A stretch of DNA of 64,000 bases from Franconibacter helveticus LMG 23732 (GTDB taxonomy: Bacteria; Pseudomonadota; Gammaproteobacteria; Enterobacterales; Enterobacteriaceae), in NCBI RefSeq assembly GCF_000463115.2, contig NZ_AWFX01000045.1, forward strand, positions 310,001 through 374,000, given 5' to 3'. This document shows, piece by piece, positions 10,083 through 19,759 of this stretch. Both the position numbers and the translations under genes were made by a program. Within the stretch, counting starts at the first letter, position 1, and every line of letters starts with the position of its first letter. The notes beneath the pieces were generated by a model. That model ran no database searches. It was given only the letters and a program-made list of their open reading frames with translations, and was not told the DNA's origin.

Positions 10083-10658
10083 TTAACGGCGCCAGATAAT
10101 CTTATGCAACGTCCATTTTTTCAGCGTGTCATCGGCAGGCATCAGGCCTTCCGGGCCGCGCCATTCGCCGGTGAAAACATAGCTCACATGATGGCTGCCC
10201 GGCGCCTGGCATTCCACCCCTTCACTGTCGTCGTCCAGCGCTTGTTTGCAGGCGCCATAGGCTTTGTCATACAGATCGCCAAACGGGGTGCCAATCTCAA
10301 CGCCGCTGTCGGTGGTAATCGCTTTGTCCAGCACATCGATACGGCTGACCGTGCCGTTTTCGCCGTTAACCACAACCGCAAGATTGTCATCTTTCAGCGC
10401 TTCGAAATAACGCACCACCGCGCCGCCCTGCGTTTTCATGCCGCTGCGCAGGCGGTAATCGCTTCCCAGCGCGTCGGCGATAGCCTCTTCTTTCAGCGGC
10501 GTTTCGGCGGTGATATCGCCAAGCCCGTTTTCCGTGACTTCTGGCGTCGAGCCAAACCAGTTCCAGGGCGCCGCGGCCGACCAGTGTACATTCGATAAAG
10601 TCGTGCAGCCCGTCAGCACGAGCGGCAAACCGCAAAGCAGCAAACGCAGATTTTTCAT
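10083..10658 (-). CDS. yfeY: Outer-membrane-type lipoprotein YfeY (DUF1131)
   Basis: Predicted lipoprotein of unknown function; in E. coli yfeY belongs to the sigma-E regulon. The start chosen is the ATG preceded by GGGAGAG, giving 191 residues as in E. coli; a start four codons upstream has no ribosome-binding site. The signal peptide ends in a lipobox LVLTGC with the acylated cysteine at about residue 18. The mature protein ends in the basic motif IIWRR. It lies between yfeX and yfeZ on the same strand. Confidence 0.9.
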   Translation of the reverse strand: MKNLRLLLCGLPLVLTGCTTLSNVHWSAAAPWNWFGSTPEVTENGLGDITAETPLKEEAIADALGSDYRLRSGMKTQGGAVVRYFEALKDDNLAVVVNGENGTVSRIDVLDKAITTDSGVEIGTPFGDLYDKAYGACKQALDDDSEGVECQAPGSHHVSYVFTGEWRGPEGLMPADDTLKKWTLHKIIWRR

Positions 10659-10718
10659 TTTCTCTCCCATCTTAAAAAGTATTCCTTGTTGGAGCGCCGC
10701 AAAGGCAAAAAGTGCCGG

Positions 10719-11075
10719 TTAATCGCCTTGCGTCATAAAACAGGCGCGCAGGCGGGCGTTAAAGCCAAGCCACCAGAGGGCGAAAAAATCGGCCGCCAGC
10801 AACGCTGCGGCCGCCGCGCCCGACGCTTCATCGCTCATCAGCATAAACAGCTGCAAGGCCAGCAGCCAGGTTTGCGTTGCGATTAACACCCAGCGCCACG
10901 CCCGCCACAATCGCGGGAAACGCTCGCGCCGTCCGCTTAACAGAAAAGCCAGCGCCGCGGGTATGCCGGTCAGCACAAACAGCGCCCAGGTGCGCGCCTG
11001 CAACAGTAGCACCGCCCAGAACAGCGCTGGCGGCTTCAGCATTCCTTTGCCATCGTAATCGGAAGGTAAAAACAT
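10719..11075 (-). CDS. yfeZ: Inner-membrane protein YfeZ (DUF2919)
   Basis: Small integral membrane protein of unknown function. The 118-residue sequence has three to four hydrophobic segments (around 17-45, 60-80 and 85-105) and the family-typical PALFWAVLLLQARTW near the N-terminus. It lies 60 bp upstream of yfeY in the same direction, keeping the yfeXYZ order of E. coli. The start is uncertain, since the E. coli annotation is longer at the N-terminus. Confidence 0.8.
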   Translation of the reverse strand: MFLPSDYDGKGMLKPPALFWAVLLLQARTWALFVLTGIPAALAFLLSGRRERFPRLWRAWRWVLIATQTWLLALQLFMLMSDEASGAAAAALLAADFFALWWLGFNARLRACFMTQGD

Positions 11076-11090
11076 GTATAAATTCCGGGA

Positions 11091-11152
11091 TCCGCCATCA
11101 CAAATGGCGGAATTATGTCACCCTGTAAGGGTGCGAAGAAAGCGCTTCGCAC
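11091..11152 (+). promoter_or_regulatory. Tandem hairpins in the ygiW-like leader
   Basis: Two inverted repeats stand in a row: TCCGCCAT/ATGGCGGA with a 5-nt loop (11091-11111) and GTGCGAAG/CTTCGCAC with a 6-nt loop (11131-11152). Neither is followed by a T-tract. They lie between the divergent yfeZ and ygiW-like genes and could be operators or mRNA leader structures. Confidence 0.5.
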
Positions 11153-11175
11153 GGGATAAACAAAAGGAGATTGAT

Positions 11176-11574
11176 ATGAAAAAACGTAGCATTGCGCTGT
11201 TATTTGCCGCCGCCGCGCTGACGGCAGCCCCGGCCCTCGCTCAAAAAGGGGGTTTCAGCGGCCCGGATAACACCAACGCCGCAGCCGCTGCCAAAGGCGG
11301 CTTCGTAGGCCCGGATGCGGCCAGCACCACGGTGGAACAGGCGAAAAGCCTGCGTGACGACGCATGGGTAGCGCTGGAAGGCAACATTGTGCGTAAGCTA
11401 GGCAAAGAACTTTACGAGTTCCGCGACGCCAGCGGCTCCATCAACGTTGAAATCGACGATCACGTCTGGAACGGCGTCACCATTACCCCAAACGACAAAG
11501 TGCGTATTGAAGGGGAAGTGGATAAAGACTGGAACTCCGTGGAAATCGACGTGAAGAAAGTGACCAAAGGTTAA
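11176..11574 (+). CDS. ygiW: Periplasmic OB-fold (BOF) protein of the YgiW/VisP/YdeI family
   Basis: Small secreted stress protein. The start is the ATG preceded by AAAAGGAGATTGAT, giving 132 residues; a much longer upstream frame lacks a ribosome-binding site and a signal peptide. The signal peptide ends at APALA near residue 21. The mature part has two KGGF(S/V)GPD repeats, then the OB-fold core (EGNIVRKLGKELYEF ... VEIDDHVWNGV ... KVRIEGEVDKDW). Family members help resist cationic peptides, metals or peroxide and bind peptidoglycan in Salmonella. E. coli K-12 has no such gene here, so this is a different genomic position and could be a paralogue; the symbol marks the family. Confidence 0.8.
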   Translation: MKKRSIALLFAAAALTAAPALAQKGGFSGPDNTNAAAAAKGGFVGPDAASTTVEQAKSLRDDAWVALEGNIVRKLGKELYEFRDASGSINVEIDDHVWNGVTITPNDKVRIEGEVDKDWNSVEIDVKKVTKG

Positions 11575-11582
11575 GCCTCTCT

Positions 11583-11603
11583 CACCCGGCCTCGCGCCGG
11601 GTG
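11583..11603. terminator. Hairpin between convergent ygiW-like gene and ypeA
   Basis: An 8-bp stem CACCCGGC/GCCGGGTG with loop CTCGC sits in the 33-bp gap between the two convergent stops. The T-tract is weak on both strands. Confidence 0.55.
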
Positions 11604-11607
11604 AAAA

Positions 11608-12033
11608 TTAATATTCCTGGTCTTCAATCAGACGTTTGCCAAGGCTTAGCACATCCTGATGTTCATAACCCAGGCGTTCATACATGCCCAACACCAGATC
11701 GTTATCTTCGCGGATTTGAATGTTAATTTTCGGACAGCCGCGGGCGATGAGTTTTTTCTCAAGGCGGCTTAACAGCGCATTGGCGATGCCGCGACCGCGA
11801 AACTCCGGGTGTACGCCCAGGTAATAGGCCGAGCCGCGATGGCCGTCGTAGCCGCCCATCACCGAACCGACTACTTCTCCGTTCACCTCGGCGACTAAAA
11901 ACAGGTCCGGATCGTGATTCAGCTTACGCTCAATATCCATCTCCGGATCGTTCCAGGGACGCAGCAGGTCGCACCGCTCCCAAAGGGTAATGACCTCTTC
12001 GAAATCTGGCTGGCGAAAAACACGTATCTCCAT
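11608..12033 (-). CDS. ypeA: GNAT-family N-acetyltransferase YpeA
   Basis: Predicted acetyl-CoA-dependent acetyltransferase of unknown substrate. The start [11 protein letters not shown] gives 141 residues, exactly the family length; an upstream extension to 12108 has no support. The acetyl-CoA loop is seen as [13 protein letters not shown], followed by the GMYERLGYE motif of GNAT enzymes. It is divergent from amiA, as in E. coli. Confidence 0.92.
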   Translation of the reverse strand: MEIRVFRQPDFEEVITLWERCDLLRPWNDPEMDIERKLNHDPDLFLVAEVNGEVVGSVMGGYDGHRGSAYYLGVHPEFRGRGIANALLSRLEKKLIARGCPKINIQIREDNDLVLGMYERLGYEHQDVLSLGKRLIEDQEY

Positions 12034-12246
12034 GGTATTACCCATCTTTTGTGCAATAAAAACAGTGATTATGGCGCTATCGGTCGCAATAGCCAATATG
12101 CCCGGCAAAAGTTCGCAAAAAATGGCATACTTCCCTTTCGCCTCGCCTTGAAACGAAAAGTAAAACTTTTCCCGCTACGGAATGTCGTCCCCTGGAGAGC
12201 GATACGCTATAACACTGCGGGACCACAAAAACAGAAGTCAGGACGC

Positions 12247-13119
12247 ATGAGCACTATTAAGCCTTTAAAAAAACTCACATCGCGCCGTCAGCTGCTGCTT
12301 ACGGGCCTCGCAGCCCTGACGGTTACCGGCATTAACAAAGCCCTTGCCAGAGAAGAAAAACCGCTCGCCACCCGCAACAGCCACAGCAAACCGAAAGCGA
12401 AAAAAGCGGGCGCGAAGCGCATGGTTATGCTGGACCCAGGCCACGGCGGCATCGATACCGGCGCCATCGGCCATAATGGCTCGAAAGAGAAACATGTGGT
12501 GCTGGCGATAGCCAAAAAGGTGCGCGCTATTTTGCGCTCAAAGGGCATAGACGCCCGCTTAACGCGCAGCGACGACACCTTTATTCCCCTTTATGACCGG
12601 GTAGAAATCGCTCATAAGCATGGCGCGGATCTCTTTATGTCGATTCACGCCGACGGCTTTACCAGCCCCTCCGCCGCAGGCGCTTCGGTGTTCGCGCTCT
12701 CCAACCGCGGCGCGAGTAGCGCCATGGCGAAATACCTCTCCGATCGCGAAAACGCCGCCGATGACGTGGCGGGCAGCAAAGTGAAAAATAAAGATCACTA
12801 TCTGCAACAGGTGCTGTTCGATCTGGTGCAGACCGACACCATCAAAAACAGCCTCACGCTCGGCTCGCACATTCTGCGACAAATCAAGCCGGTACACCGC
12901 CTGCACAGCCGTTCGACTGAACAGGCGGCGTTTGTGGTGCTGAAATCGCCGTCTATCCCTTCGGTGCTGGTGGAAACCTCGTTTATCACCAACCCGGAAG
13001 AGGAAAAGCTGCTCGGCACCAATGCGTTTCGCCAGAAAATCGCTACCGCTATCGCCAATGGCGTGATCAGCTATTTCAACTGGTTCGATAACCACAAAGC
13101 CCACTCGAAGCGAGGCTAA
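12247..13119 (+). CDS. amiA: N-acetylmuramoyl-L-alanine amidase AmiA, Tat-exported
   Basis: Periplasmic zinc amidase that cleaves the peptide stem from murein to split daughter cells. The start chosen is MSTIKPLKKLTSRRQLL, giving 290 residues. The frame is open upstream into the ypeA promoter, but that stretch is not protein-like and no homologue has it. The twin-arginine motif SRRQLL precedes a hydrophobic stretch and a cleavage site after KALA near residue 36. Zinc ligands are seen in DPGHGGIDTG, the glutamate of SKEKH, SIHAD, and the catalytic glutamate in VETSF. EnvC activates the enzyme in relatives. hemF starts 4 nt downstream, so the two are cotranscribed. Confidence 0.96.
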   Translation: MSTIKPLKKLTSRRQLLLTGLAALTVTGINKALAREEKPLATRNSHSKPKAKKAGAKRMVMLDPGHGGIDTGAIGHNGSKEKHVVLAIAKKVRAILRSKGIDARLTRSDDTFIPLYDRVEIAHKHGADLFMSIHADGFTSPSAAGASVFALSNRGASSAMAKYLSDRENAADDVAGSKVKNKDHYLQQVLFDLVQTDTIKNSLTLGSHILRQIKPVHRLHSRSTEQAAFVVLKSPSIPSVLVETSFITNPEEEKLLGTNAFRQKIATAIANGVISYFNWFDNHKAHSKRG

Positions 13120-14025
<906 letters not shown>

Positions 14026-14032
14026 TCCTGCC

Positions 14033-14064
14033 GCGGCGCCGGTGAAATGGCGCCGCTAGTTTTT
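14033..14064 (+). terminator. Terminator of amiA-hemF
   Basis: An 8-bp stem GCGGCGCC/GGCGCCGC with an 8-nt loop is followed by TAGTTTTT. The T-tract overlaps the stop codon of convergent mtnA. Confidence 0.75.
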
Positions 14065-15075
14065 AAAATGCCCGTTCGCCACCTCTTCTGGCGTGACCAC
14101 ACCGCTGTCCAGCACCCAACCGCTAATCAGCGCGGCGGGGGTGACGTCAAAAGCCGGGTTGTAAACCCGCGCATTTTCTGGCGCCCACTGCACCGCGCCG
14201 AAGCTGCCCGCCACGCCCGTCACCTCTGCTGGCGCACGTTGTTCAATCGGGATAGCCGCGCCATCCGGGCAATCCGGGTCGAGGGTCGTTTGCGGCGCGG
14301 CGACATAAAACGGAATATGGTGAAACTTCGCCAGCACCGCCAGGCTGTAGGTGCCTATCTTATTAGCCACATCGCCATTCGCCGCGATACGATCCGCGCC
14401 AACCCATATCGCATCGACCTGCCCCTGCGCCATCAGGCTCGCCGCCATTGAATCGGTAATCAGTTGATAAGGCACGCCAAGCTCGCCAAGCTCCCATGCC
14501 GTTAAGCGACCGCCCTGTAACAGCGGCCGGGTTTCATCCACCCAGACGCTTTTCACTTTCCCTTCGTCAAATGCCTGCGCGATGACGCCAAGGGCGGTGC
14601 CCACGCCCGCCGTCGCCAGCCCGCCGGTATTGCAATGGGTCAGCAAACGGCTGCCGGGCTTCACCAGCTGGCTGCCTGCGCGGGCGATACGGTCGCACAG
14701 CTCGCGATCTTCCTGCACCAGCCGCACCGCTTCGGCTTCCAGCGCGGCGGCGTAGTTTTCTTGCGCGAGCGCCTGTTGCATACGGCCAAGGTTATTCATC
14801 AGGTTGACCGCCGTGGGCCGCGCCGCGCGCAGCGTTTCCAGCGCCTGCGCCAGTTGGTCGCGCGCCATGCCGCGCCCGGCAAGCAACGCCAGCAGCAGGC
14901 TTGCGGAAAGGCCGATCAGCGGCGCGCCGCGCACGCGTAAAGCATGAATATGGCCCACCAGCGCTTCCACGCTGTCGGCGGGCAGCCAGTTTTTCTGCTG
15001 CGGCAGCGCCTGCTGGTCGAGGATCCAGAGCTTATTGTCCACCACCCGCAGGCTGGTTGTCTGAAGTGTCTGCAT
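14056..15075 (-). CDS. mtnA: Methylthioribose-1-phosphate isomerase
   Basis: Isomerises 5-methylthioribose 1-phosphate to 5-methylthioribulose 1-phosphate, the step after MtnK in salvage of the methylthioadenosine formed by polyamine and homoserine-lactone synthesis. The 339-residue protein has [12 protein letters not shown] near the N-terminus, the catalytic cysteine in [12 protein letters not shown], and the catalytic aspartate in [18 protein letters not shown]. It is divergent from mtnK with a shared control region holding MetJ boxes. mtnB, mtnC and mtnD of the full methionine salvage route are not in the window. It is absent from E. coli K-12. Confidence 0.96.
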   Translation of the reverse strand: MQTLQTTSLRVVDNKLWILDQQALPQQKNWLPADSVEALVGHIHALRVRGAPLIGLSASLLLALLAGRGMARDQLAQALETLRAARPTAVNLMNNLGRMQQALAQENYAAALEAEAVRLVQEDRELCDRIARAGSQLVKPGSRLLTHCNTGGLATAGVGTALGVIAQAFDEGKVKSVWVDETRPLLQGGRLTAWELGELGVPYQLITDSMAASLMAQGQVDAIWVGADRIAANGDVANKIGTYSLAVLAKFHHIPFYVAAPQTTLDPDCPDGAAIPIEQRAPAEVTGVAGSFGAVQWAPENARVYNPAFDVTPAALISGWVLDSGVVTPEEVANGHFKN

Positions 15076-15094
15076 GAGTTAAATCCCTGTTGCG

Positions 15095-15123
15095 TTATTG
15101 TGGCGTATTGTGTCAGGATGCAA
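15095..15123 (-). promoter_or_regulatory. Putative mtnA promoter
   Basis: On the minus strand TTGCAT and CAATAA are separated by 17 bp, 20 bp upstream of the mtnA ATG. The MetJ boxes lie immediately upstream of the -35. Confidence 0.55.
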
Positions 15124-15126
15124 AAC

Positions 15127-15150
15127 GGATGTATAGACGTCTGAACGGCT
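15127..15150. promoter_or_regulatory. MetJ operator (three tandem met boxes) between mtnA and mtnK
   Basis: The central octamer is a perfect met box AGACGTCT (15135-15142). The abutting octamers GGATGTAT and GAACGGCT each match the consensus at five of eight positions. Contiguous 8-bp boxes are the known MetJ binding mode. A TATAAC -10-like hexamer for mtnK begins 2 bp downstream, so bound MetJ would block that promoter. Confidence 0.8.
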
Positions 15151-15180
15151 TTATAACCTGATTGCATGAGGATATTCGTA

Positions 15181-16380
15181 ATGTCGCACTACCGAACCTT
15201 CACAGCCCAGGACGCTGTGGCTTACGCGCAACAGTTTGGCGGTCTCGCGGATCCGTCCAGCCTTGTAGAGGCGCAGGAGGTGGGCGACGGCAACCTCAAT
15301 CTGGTGTTTAAGATATTCGATGCCGCAGGCGTAAGCCGCATTATTGTTAAGCAGGCGCTGCCCTATGTGCGCTGCGTGGGCGAATCCTGGCCGCTGACCT
15401 TAGACCGCGCGCGGCTGGAAGCGCAAACCCTGGTGGCGCACTACCAACATTGCCCGCAGCACACCGTAAAAATCCATCATTACGACGCTGAACTGGCGGT
15501 CATGGTGATGGAGGATCTCTCCAGCCACCGCATCTGGCGCGGCGAGCTTATCAAAGGCGTCTATTATCCGCAGGCGGCACGCCAGCTTGGCGAATACCTG
15601 GCGCAAACGCTCTTTCACACCAGCGATTTTTACCTGCATCCGCATGAAAAAAAGGCCCAGGTGGCGCGCTTTATCAACCCGGAAATGTGCGAAATCACTG
15701 AAGATCTCTTTTTCAACGATCCATACCAAATCCACGAACGTAATAACTATCCGGCGAAGCTGGAAGCGCAAGCGGCAGCCCTGCGGGACGATCCGCAGCT
15801 CAAAACCGCCGTTGCCGCGCTGAAGCACCGCTTTTTTTCGCAGGCGGAAGCGTTGCTGCACGGCGATATACACAGCGGCTCGATTTTTGTCGCCGAAGGA
15901 AGCCTGAAGGCGATAGACGCCGAATTTGGTTACTTCGGCCCTGTAGGCTTTGATGTGGGCACCGCCATTGGCAACCTGCTGCTGAATTACTGCGGCCTGC
16001 CGGGGCAGCTTGGCATCCGCGAAGCCGCCAGCGGTCGCGACCAGCGCCTTGCGGATATTGTCGAGCTGTGGAATACCTTCGCCGAGCGTTTTCAGTCGCT
16101 TGCGCGGGAGAAAACCCGCGATGCGGCGCTGGCTTTCCCTGGCTACGCCAGCGAGTTCCTGAAAAAAGTATGGGCCGACGCCATCGGCTTTGCGGGTACG
16201 GAGCTTATCCGTCGAAGCGTAGGGCTTTCCCACGTGGCGGATATCGACACCATTCAGGATGAAGAGATGAAACTCTCCTGCCTGCGCCACGCCATTGAGC
16301 TTGGCAAAGCGCTGATTGTGCTCGCCCCGCGTATCGACAGCGCCGACGAACTGATCGCCCGCGTACGGCAATACGGTTAA
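15181..16380 (+). CDS. mtnK: S-methyl-5-thioribose kinase
   Basis: Phosphorylates 5-methylthioribose to its 1-phosphate with ATP; first committed step of free methylthioribose use. I chose the start [11 protein letters not shown], giving 399 residues as in Klebsiella MtnK; an in-frame ATG five codons upstream has a poorer fit. Kinase motifs are visible: the catalytic [12 protein letters not shown] and the metal-binding DAEFGYFGP. It is divergent from mtnA, with MetJ boxes 31 bp upstream. A kinase for free methylthioribose makes sense beside a sugar importer. Confidence 0.96.
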   Translation: MSHYRTFTAQDAVAYAQQFGGLADPSSLVEAQEVGDGNLNLVFKIFDAAGVSRIIVKQALPYVRCVGESWPLTLDRARLEAQTLVAHYQHCPQHTVKIHHYDAELAVMVMEDLSSHRIWRGELIKGVYYPQAARQLGEYLAQTLFHTSDFYLHPHEKKAQVARFINPEMCEITEDLFFNDPYQIHERNNYPAKLEAQAAALRDDPQLKTAVAALKHRFFSQAEALLHGDIHSGSIFVAEGSLKAIDAEFGYFGPVGFDVGTAIGNLLLNYCGLPGQLGIREAASGRDQRLADIVELWNTFAERFQSLAREKTRDAALAFPGYASEFLKKVWADAIGFAGTELIRRSVGLSHVADIDTIQDEEMKLSCLRHAIELGKALIVLAPRIDSADELIARVRQYG

Positions 16381-16388
16381 GCGCTCTG

Positions 16389-16411
16389 CCCTCTCCCCTG
16401 GCGGGAGAGGG
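16389..16411. repeat. Perfect 9-bp inverted repeat between convergent genes
   Basis: CCCTCTCCC and GGGAGAGGG flank a 5-nt loop in the 50-bp gap between mtnK and the LVIVD gene. It lacks a T-tract. It resembles the dispersed CCCTCTCCC/GGGAGAGGG hairpin common between genes of Enterobacter-like genomes; it may stop transcripts from both sides. Confidence 0.6.
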
Positions 16412-16430
16412 TCAGGACCAAACGCCAGCG

Positions 16431-17675
16431 CTATCCCAGATAGTCGATTACCGACAATCCGCCGTTGTAATCGGTGCTGTAGATAATCCCCTGCGCATCG
16501 ACAAACACGTCGCAGGACTGTATCACCTGCGGGCGGCCAGGCCGCGTATCCATCATTTTCGCCGGCGCGGCGGGCACCAGCGCGCCGGTTTCCACAGGCC
16601 GATAAGGGTTGGAGATATCATAGGCTCGCACCCCGGCGTTCTGGTATGTCGCGAAAATCAGCGTTGAGCTAATAAAACTGCCGGGGCGGTTTTCATGCAG
16701 GTTATGCGGCCCGAAATGCGCGCCTTTAGCCACGTAATCCGCTTCATCCGGCTGCGGGAACGTTGCGATGCTGACCGGGTTTGACGGCTCGCGGATATCA
16801 AACAGCCAGATGTGTTTCTCGCCATCCTCCTGATGGTCGAGCACCGCTTCATCCAGCACGACCAGCAAGTCGCGGTCCGGCAAAGGCAGCGCGGTATGCG
16901 TCCCGCCGCCAAACGGCGGGCTCCAGTTGCGATGGCTGATAAGCGTCGGCTGGCTGCGGTCTTTCACGTCCAGAATCGTCAGCCCGCCGTCGCGCCAGCT
17001 GCCGTAAGCCGTATCGCCCGCAATAATCGCATGGTGCAACGCATAGCGTTTTCCTTGCGGCCAGTCTGGTTTTTCACCTGCCGCCTCGTTCATGCCCGGC
17101 AACCACCAGCGCCCCGCCACTTCGGGTTTACGCGGGTCGGCAAGATCGATAGTCAAAAAGATATAATCGGTAAACCCGTCAATCAGCGCCGAAACATAAG
17201 CCCAGCGCCCGCCCACATACCAGATGCGGTGAATGCCGATGCCGCTTAACGATAAAAAACCGATTTCGCGCGGTTTATCGGGCGTGGAAATATCAAACAC
17301 GCGCAGCCCGGCGCTCCAGCCTCTCTCCTGCACATCGCGCACGGTGTCGCCCACGGAGCGGGTGTAATAGACCTTTTCATCGGCGAAGCGGGCGTCGGCG
17401 AACAGGTCGCGAGCGTTAATCACCAGCAGCAGATCGTCGTGCGCCTGCAAATGCACGTTCCAGGTTCCCGGCGGCGCGGGAACAAAACCCACCGCCTTCG
17501 GGTTTTTCGGGTCGCGCACGTCCACAATGGAAAACCCCTGCGACACCATATGGCCGATATACGCAAAGCCGCGGTGCACCATCAGCTGCACGCCGTCCGG
17601 CCTTCCGCCCTGGTCGCTGTGACCAATCAGCCGCATATTGCGGCTGTAATCGGGACGCGGTAAGTCAGCGGCCAT
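16431..17675 (-). CDS. LVIVD-repeat beta-propeller protein of unknown function
   Basis: The 414-residue protein is built from repeated blades with the LVIVD-type core, for example GFSIVDVRDPKNPKAVGF, GLRVFDISTPDKPREIGFL, LTILDVKDRSQPTL and VRAYDISNPYRPVE, and ends with GLSVIDYLG. There is no signal peptide, so it is probably cytoplasmic unless exported unusually. Its ATG shares one base with the stop of the binding-protein gene (TAATG), so it is the last gene of the ABC operon. I know no function for the family. In this setting it may act on or bind the transported compound, but that is inference. Confidence 0.8.
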   Translation of the reverse strand: MAADLPRPDYSRNMRLIGHSDQGGRPDGVQLMVHRGFAYIGHMVSQGFSIVDVRDPKNPKAVGFVPAPPGTWNVHLQAHDDLLLVINARDLFADARFADEKVYYTRSVGDTVRDVQERGWSAGLRVFDISTPDKPREIGFLSLSGIGIHRIWYVGGRWAYVSALIDGFTDYIFLTIDLADPRKPEVAGRWWLPGMNEAAGEKPDWPQGKRYALHHAIIAGDTAYGSWRDGGLTILDVKDRSQPTLISHRNWSPPFGGGTHTALPLPDRDLLVVLDEAVLDHQEDGEKHIWLFDIREPSNPVSIATFPQPDEADYVAKGAHFGPHNLHENRPGSFISSTLIFATYQNAGVRAYDISNPYRPVETGALVPAAPAKMMDTRPGRPQVIQSCDVFVDAQGIIYSTDYNGGLSVIDYLG

Positions 17676-18739
17676 TATTTGTTCTTCGCTTCAAGCGTCG
17701 CGAACCACGGCGCGATAAAATCCTCCGTCTGGCCCCAGCCCGGAATGATTTTGCCAAGGCTCGCCACGTTCACCGCCCCGCCCTGGCTTGCCAGCAGCGC
17801 CTGCGGAATGGCGGCGGCTTTAAAATCATAGGTGGCAGGGGTCTGCTCGCCCGCAATCTTATTGGCGATAAGGCGCACGTTGGTCGCGCCAATCAGCTTC
17901 GGATCGACGGCAACGGTCACTTTCCACGGGCTGGCGGCTTCGCGCATTAACTGCAAATCCTGGTTTGAAACATCAATGCTGTAGAGTTTGATCTCGGTGC
18001 GTCCGTTCTCTTTCAGCGCCTTATAAGCCCCCTGGCTAAACGCATCCCAGGCGCCCCAGATAGCGTCAATTTGCCCTTTCGGGTATTTCGCCAGCACCGC
18101 GCCCACTTTGTTCGCGGTATCGCCCTGCACGTCGGAAGACACCGCGCCGATAGACTCCAGCTCTTTAATGCCAGGGTTCTGTTTAAGGATGGCCTGATAA
18201 GCCGCCTGGCGGCGCTCCATTGGCGGGAAGCCCGCCACCCACAGCTTGATGATGTTCGCCTTGCCGTTGAAATCTTTTACCAGCTGGCCGAAAGAGAGGT
18301 TGGTCAGCGAAGCGTCATCCTGCTGGGTTACGGTCACGCCGGGAATATCGCCGTTCACCGCCGTATCGAACACGGAAACCTTAATGCCCGCGTCGACAAT
18401 ACGTTTCACCAGCGCCGTGGAGTACGGGTCGCGCCCCTGGGAGAGAATAATGCCGTCATATTTCTGGCTAATGGCCTGGTTAACGAAATCCTGGAATTTC
18501 GCGTCGTCGCCGTTGCTCAGAAAAGTGCTGACCTTAAAGCCCAGCTTTTTGCCTTCCTGAATCGCGCCGGCGACAAACTGCGTGGTGTTATCGTCCGAAC
18601 CCAGGTTGCGGATAACGGCAATGCGCACCGGCCCGCTATGGTTAGCGATGGCCTCCGGCACTGGCGCAGGCGCGGCGGCAAAACCCGGCAGCGAGGAAAA
18701 AAGGCCCAGCGCCAGCAAAGAGAGCGTAAATTTTTTCAT
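17675..18739 (-). CDS. Periplasmic sugar-type solute-binding protein, candidate methylthioribose binder
   Basis: ABC importer binding protein of the ribose-binding (type 1 periplasmic) fold. The 354-residue precursor has a Sec signal peptide ending around GFAAA (residues 21-23). The fold is seen from IAVIRNLGSDDNTTQFVAGA, DGIILSQGRDPYSTALVKRIVDAGIKVSVFD and IDAIWGAWDAFSQGAYKALKENG. Downstream of the permease gene (25 bp) and coupled to the LVIVD gene. MetJ boxes upstream of the operon and the nearby mtnAK suggest methylthioribose or a related thio-pentose as ligand; a plain pentose cannot be excluded by sequence. Confidence 0.85.
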   Translation of the reverse strand: MKKFTLSLLALGLFSSLPGFAAAPAPVPEAIANHSGPVRIAVIRNLGSDDNTTQFVAGAIQEGKKLGFKVSTFLSNGDDAKFQDFVNQAISQKYDGIILSQGRDPYSTALVKRIVDAGIKVSVFDTAVNGDIPGVTVTQQDDASLTNLSFGQLVKDFNGKANIIKLWVAGFPPMERRQAAYQAILKQNPGIKELESIGAVSSDVQGDTANKVGAVLAKYPKGQIDAIWGAWDAFSQGAYKALKENGRTEIKLYSIDVSNQDLQLMREAASPWKVTVAVDPKLIGATNVRLIANKIAGEQTPATYDFKAAAIPQALLASQGGAVNVASLGKIIPGWGQTEDFIAPWFATLEAKNK

Positions 18740-18763
18740 TCTGTTTGATTCCCTGTCCTGTGA

Positions 18764-19759
18764 TTAACGGCGCTGGATATAGGTGATGGCAAGCGCTCCA
18801 GCAAGCACCAGCCCTTTGATAATGTCCATTGCGTAGTACGGCACCGAAAGCATGACCAGACCGTTGGAGAGCACGCCAAGAATTACCGCGCCGACCAGCG
18901 TGCCGAGAGCGTTAGGCTTGCCGCTGCCGGCGAGCGAAAAGCCTATCCATGCCGCCGCAACGGCGTCCATCAGGTAACCGCCGCCCGCATTCACCTGCGA
19001 AGAGCCGATGCGCGAAGCGAGCAGAATGCCCCCAAGCCCCGCCAGCAGCGAAGCGATCATATACGCCGCCACTTTATAGCGGGTGGTGCGAATGCCGGAG
19101 AGGCGCGCCGCTTCCGGGTTGCCGCCGATGGCGTACATGCGCCGCCCGTGGGTGGTGAGCGAAAGGCCAAGCTGCGCTACCAGCGTCACAATCAGCATAA
19201 TGATAACGATGGTCGGCACCTGGCCCAGCAGGCCGAACGCTTCCGGGATTGTCCCTTCCGCCATGTCGCCGCTCGGCAGCACCATATTTTCGGTAATCGA
19301 TCCGCCGAAGCTGTAGGTCATCGCCACACCCTGGATAACAAACAGGCTGGCAAGCGTGGCGAGCATATCGGGAATTTTCAGCACCACGATGAGAAAGACG
19401 TTAAACAGCCCCACCAGCGCGCAAAGCAGCAGCGTGATAACAATCGCTTCCGTGGTGCCGAAGCCGTGCCAGACGAAAAGCGAAATCACCAGCGCGTTAG
19501 CAAGCGAGGCGGTAGAGCCGACAGAAAGGTCAAACCCGCCCACCGTCAGCGATACCGACACGCCGATAGCAATGACCGTCACAATGGCGATGGAGCGCAA
19601 AATATTGATGATGTTAAACGGGTCGAGAAAATTGTCGGAGGCGATGCCGAACAGCGCAATCAGCACCACCACGGTAAGCAGCATCCCCCACTTATAGAAA
19701 AATTCAAACAGCTGATGGCGCGCCGACGGCGTCGCCTTAAGGGTTGCGGCTTTGCTCAC
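18764..19759 (-). CDS. Sugar-type ABC importer, permease (RbsC family)
   Basis: Inner-membrane channel of the importer. I chose a GTG start overlapping the ATPase stop (GTGA), giving 331 residues starting with VSKAATLKATPSARHQ; the longer upstream frame is not protein-like. It has eight to ten hydrophobic segments and the RbsC-type motif GGFDLSVGSTASLANALV, plus MDAVAAAWIGFSLAGSGKPN near the C-terminal third. It probably works as a homodimer with the two-domain ATPase. It belongs to the MetJ-box operon. Confidence 0.85.
   Translation of the reverse strand: MSKAATLKATPSARHQLFEFFYKWGMLLTVVVLIALFGIASDNFLDPFNIINILRSIAIVTVIAIGVSVSLTVGGFDLSVGSTASLANALVISLFVWHGFGTTEAIVITLLLCALVGLFNVFLIVVLKIPDMLATLASLFVIQGVAMTYSFGGSITENMVLPSGDMAEGTIPEAFGLLGQVPTIVIIMLIVTLVAQLGLSLTTHGRRMYAIGGNPEAARLSGIRTTRYKVAAYMIASLLAGLGGILLASRIGSSQVNAGGGYLMDAVAAAWIGFSLAGSGKPNALGTLVGAVILGVLSNGLVMLSVPYYAMDIIKGLVLAGALAITYIQRR

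Noticed and set aside
11914-12246. 111-codon N-terminal extension of amiA
   Set aside because: It covers the divergent ypeA promoter and start, is not protein-like, and would bury the twin-arginine signal that must be near the N-terminus.
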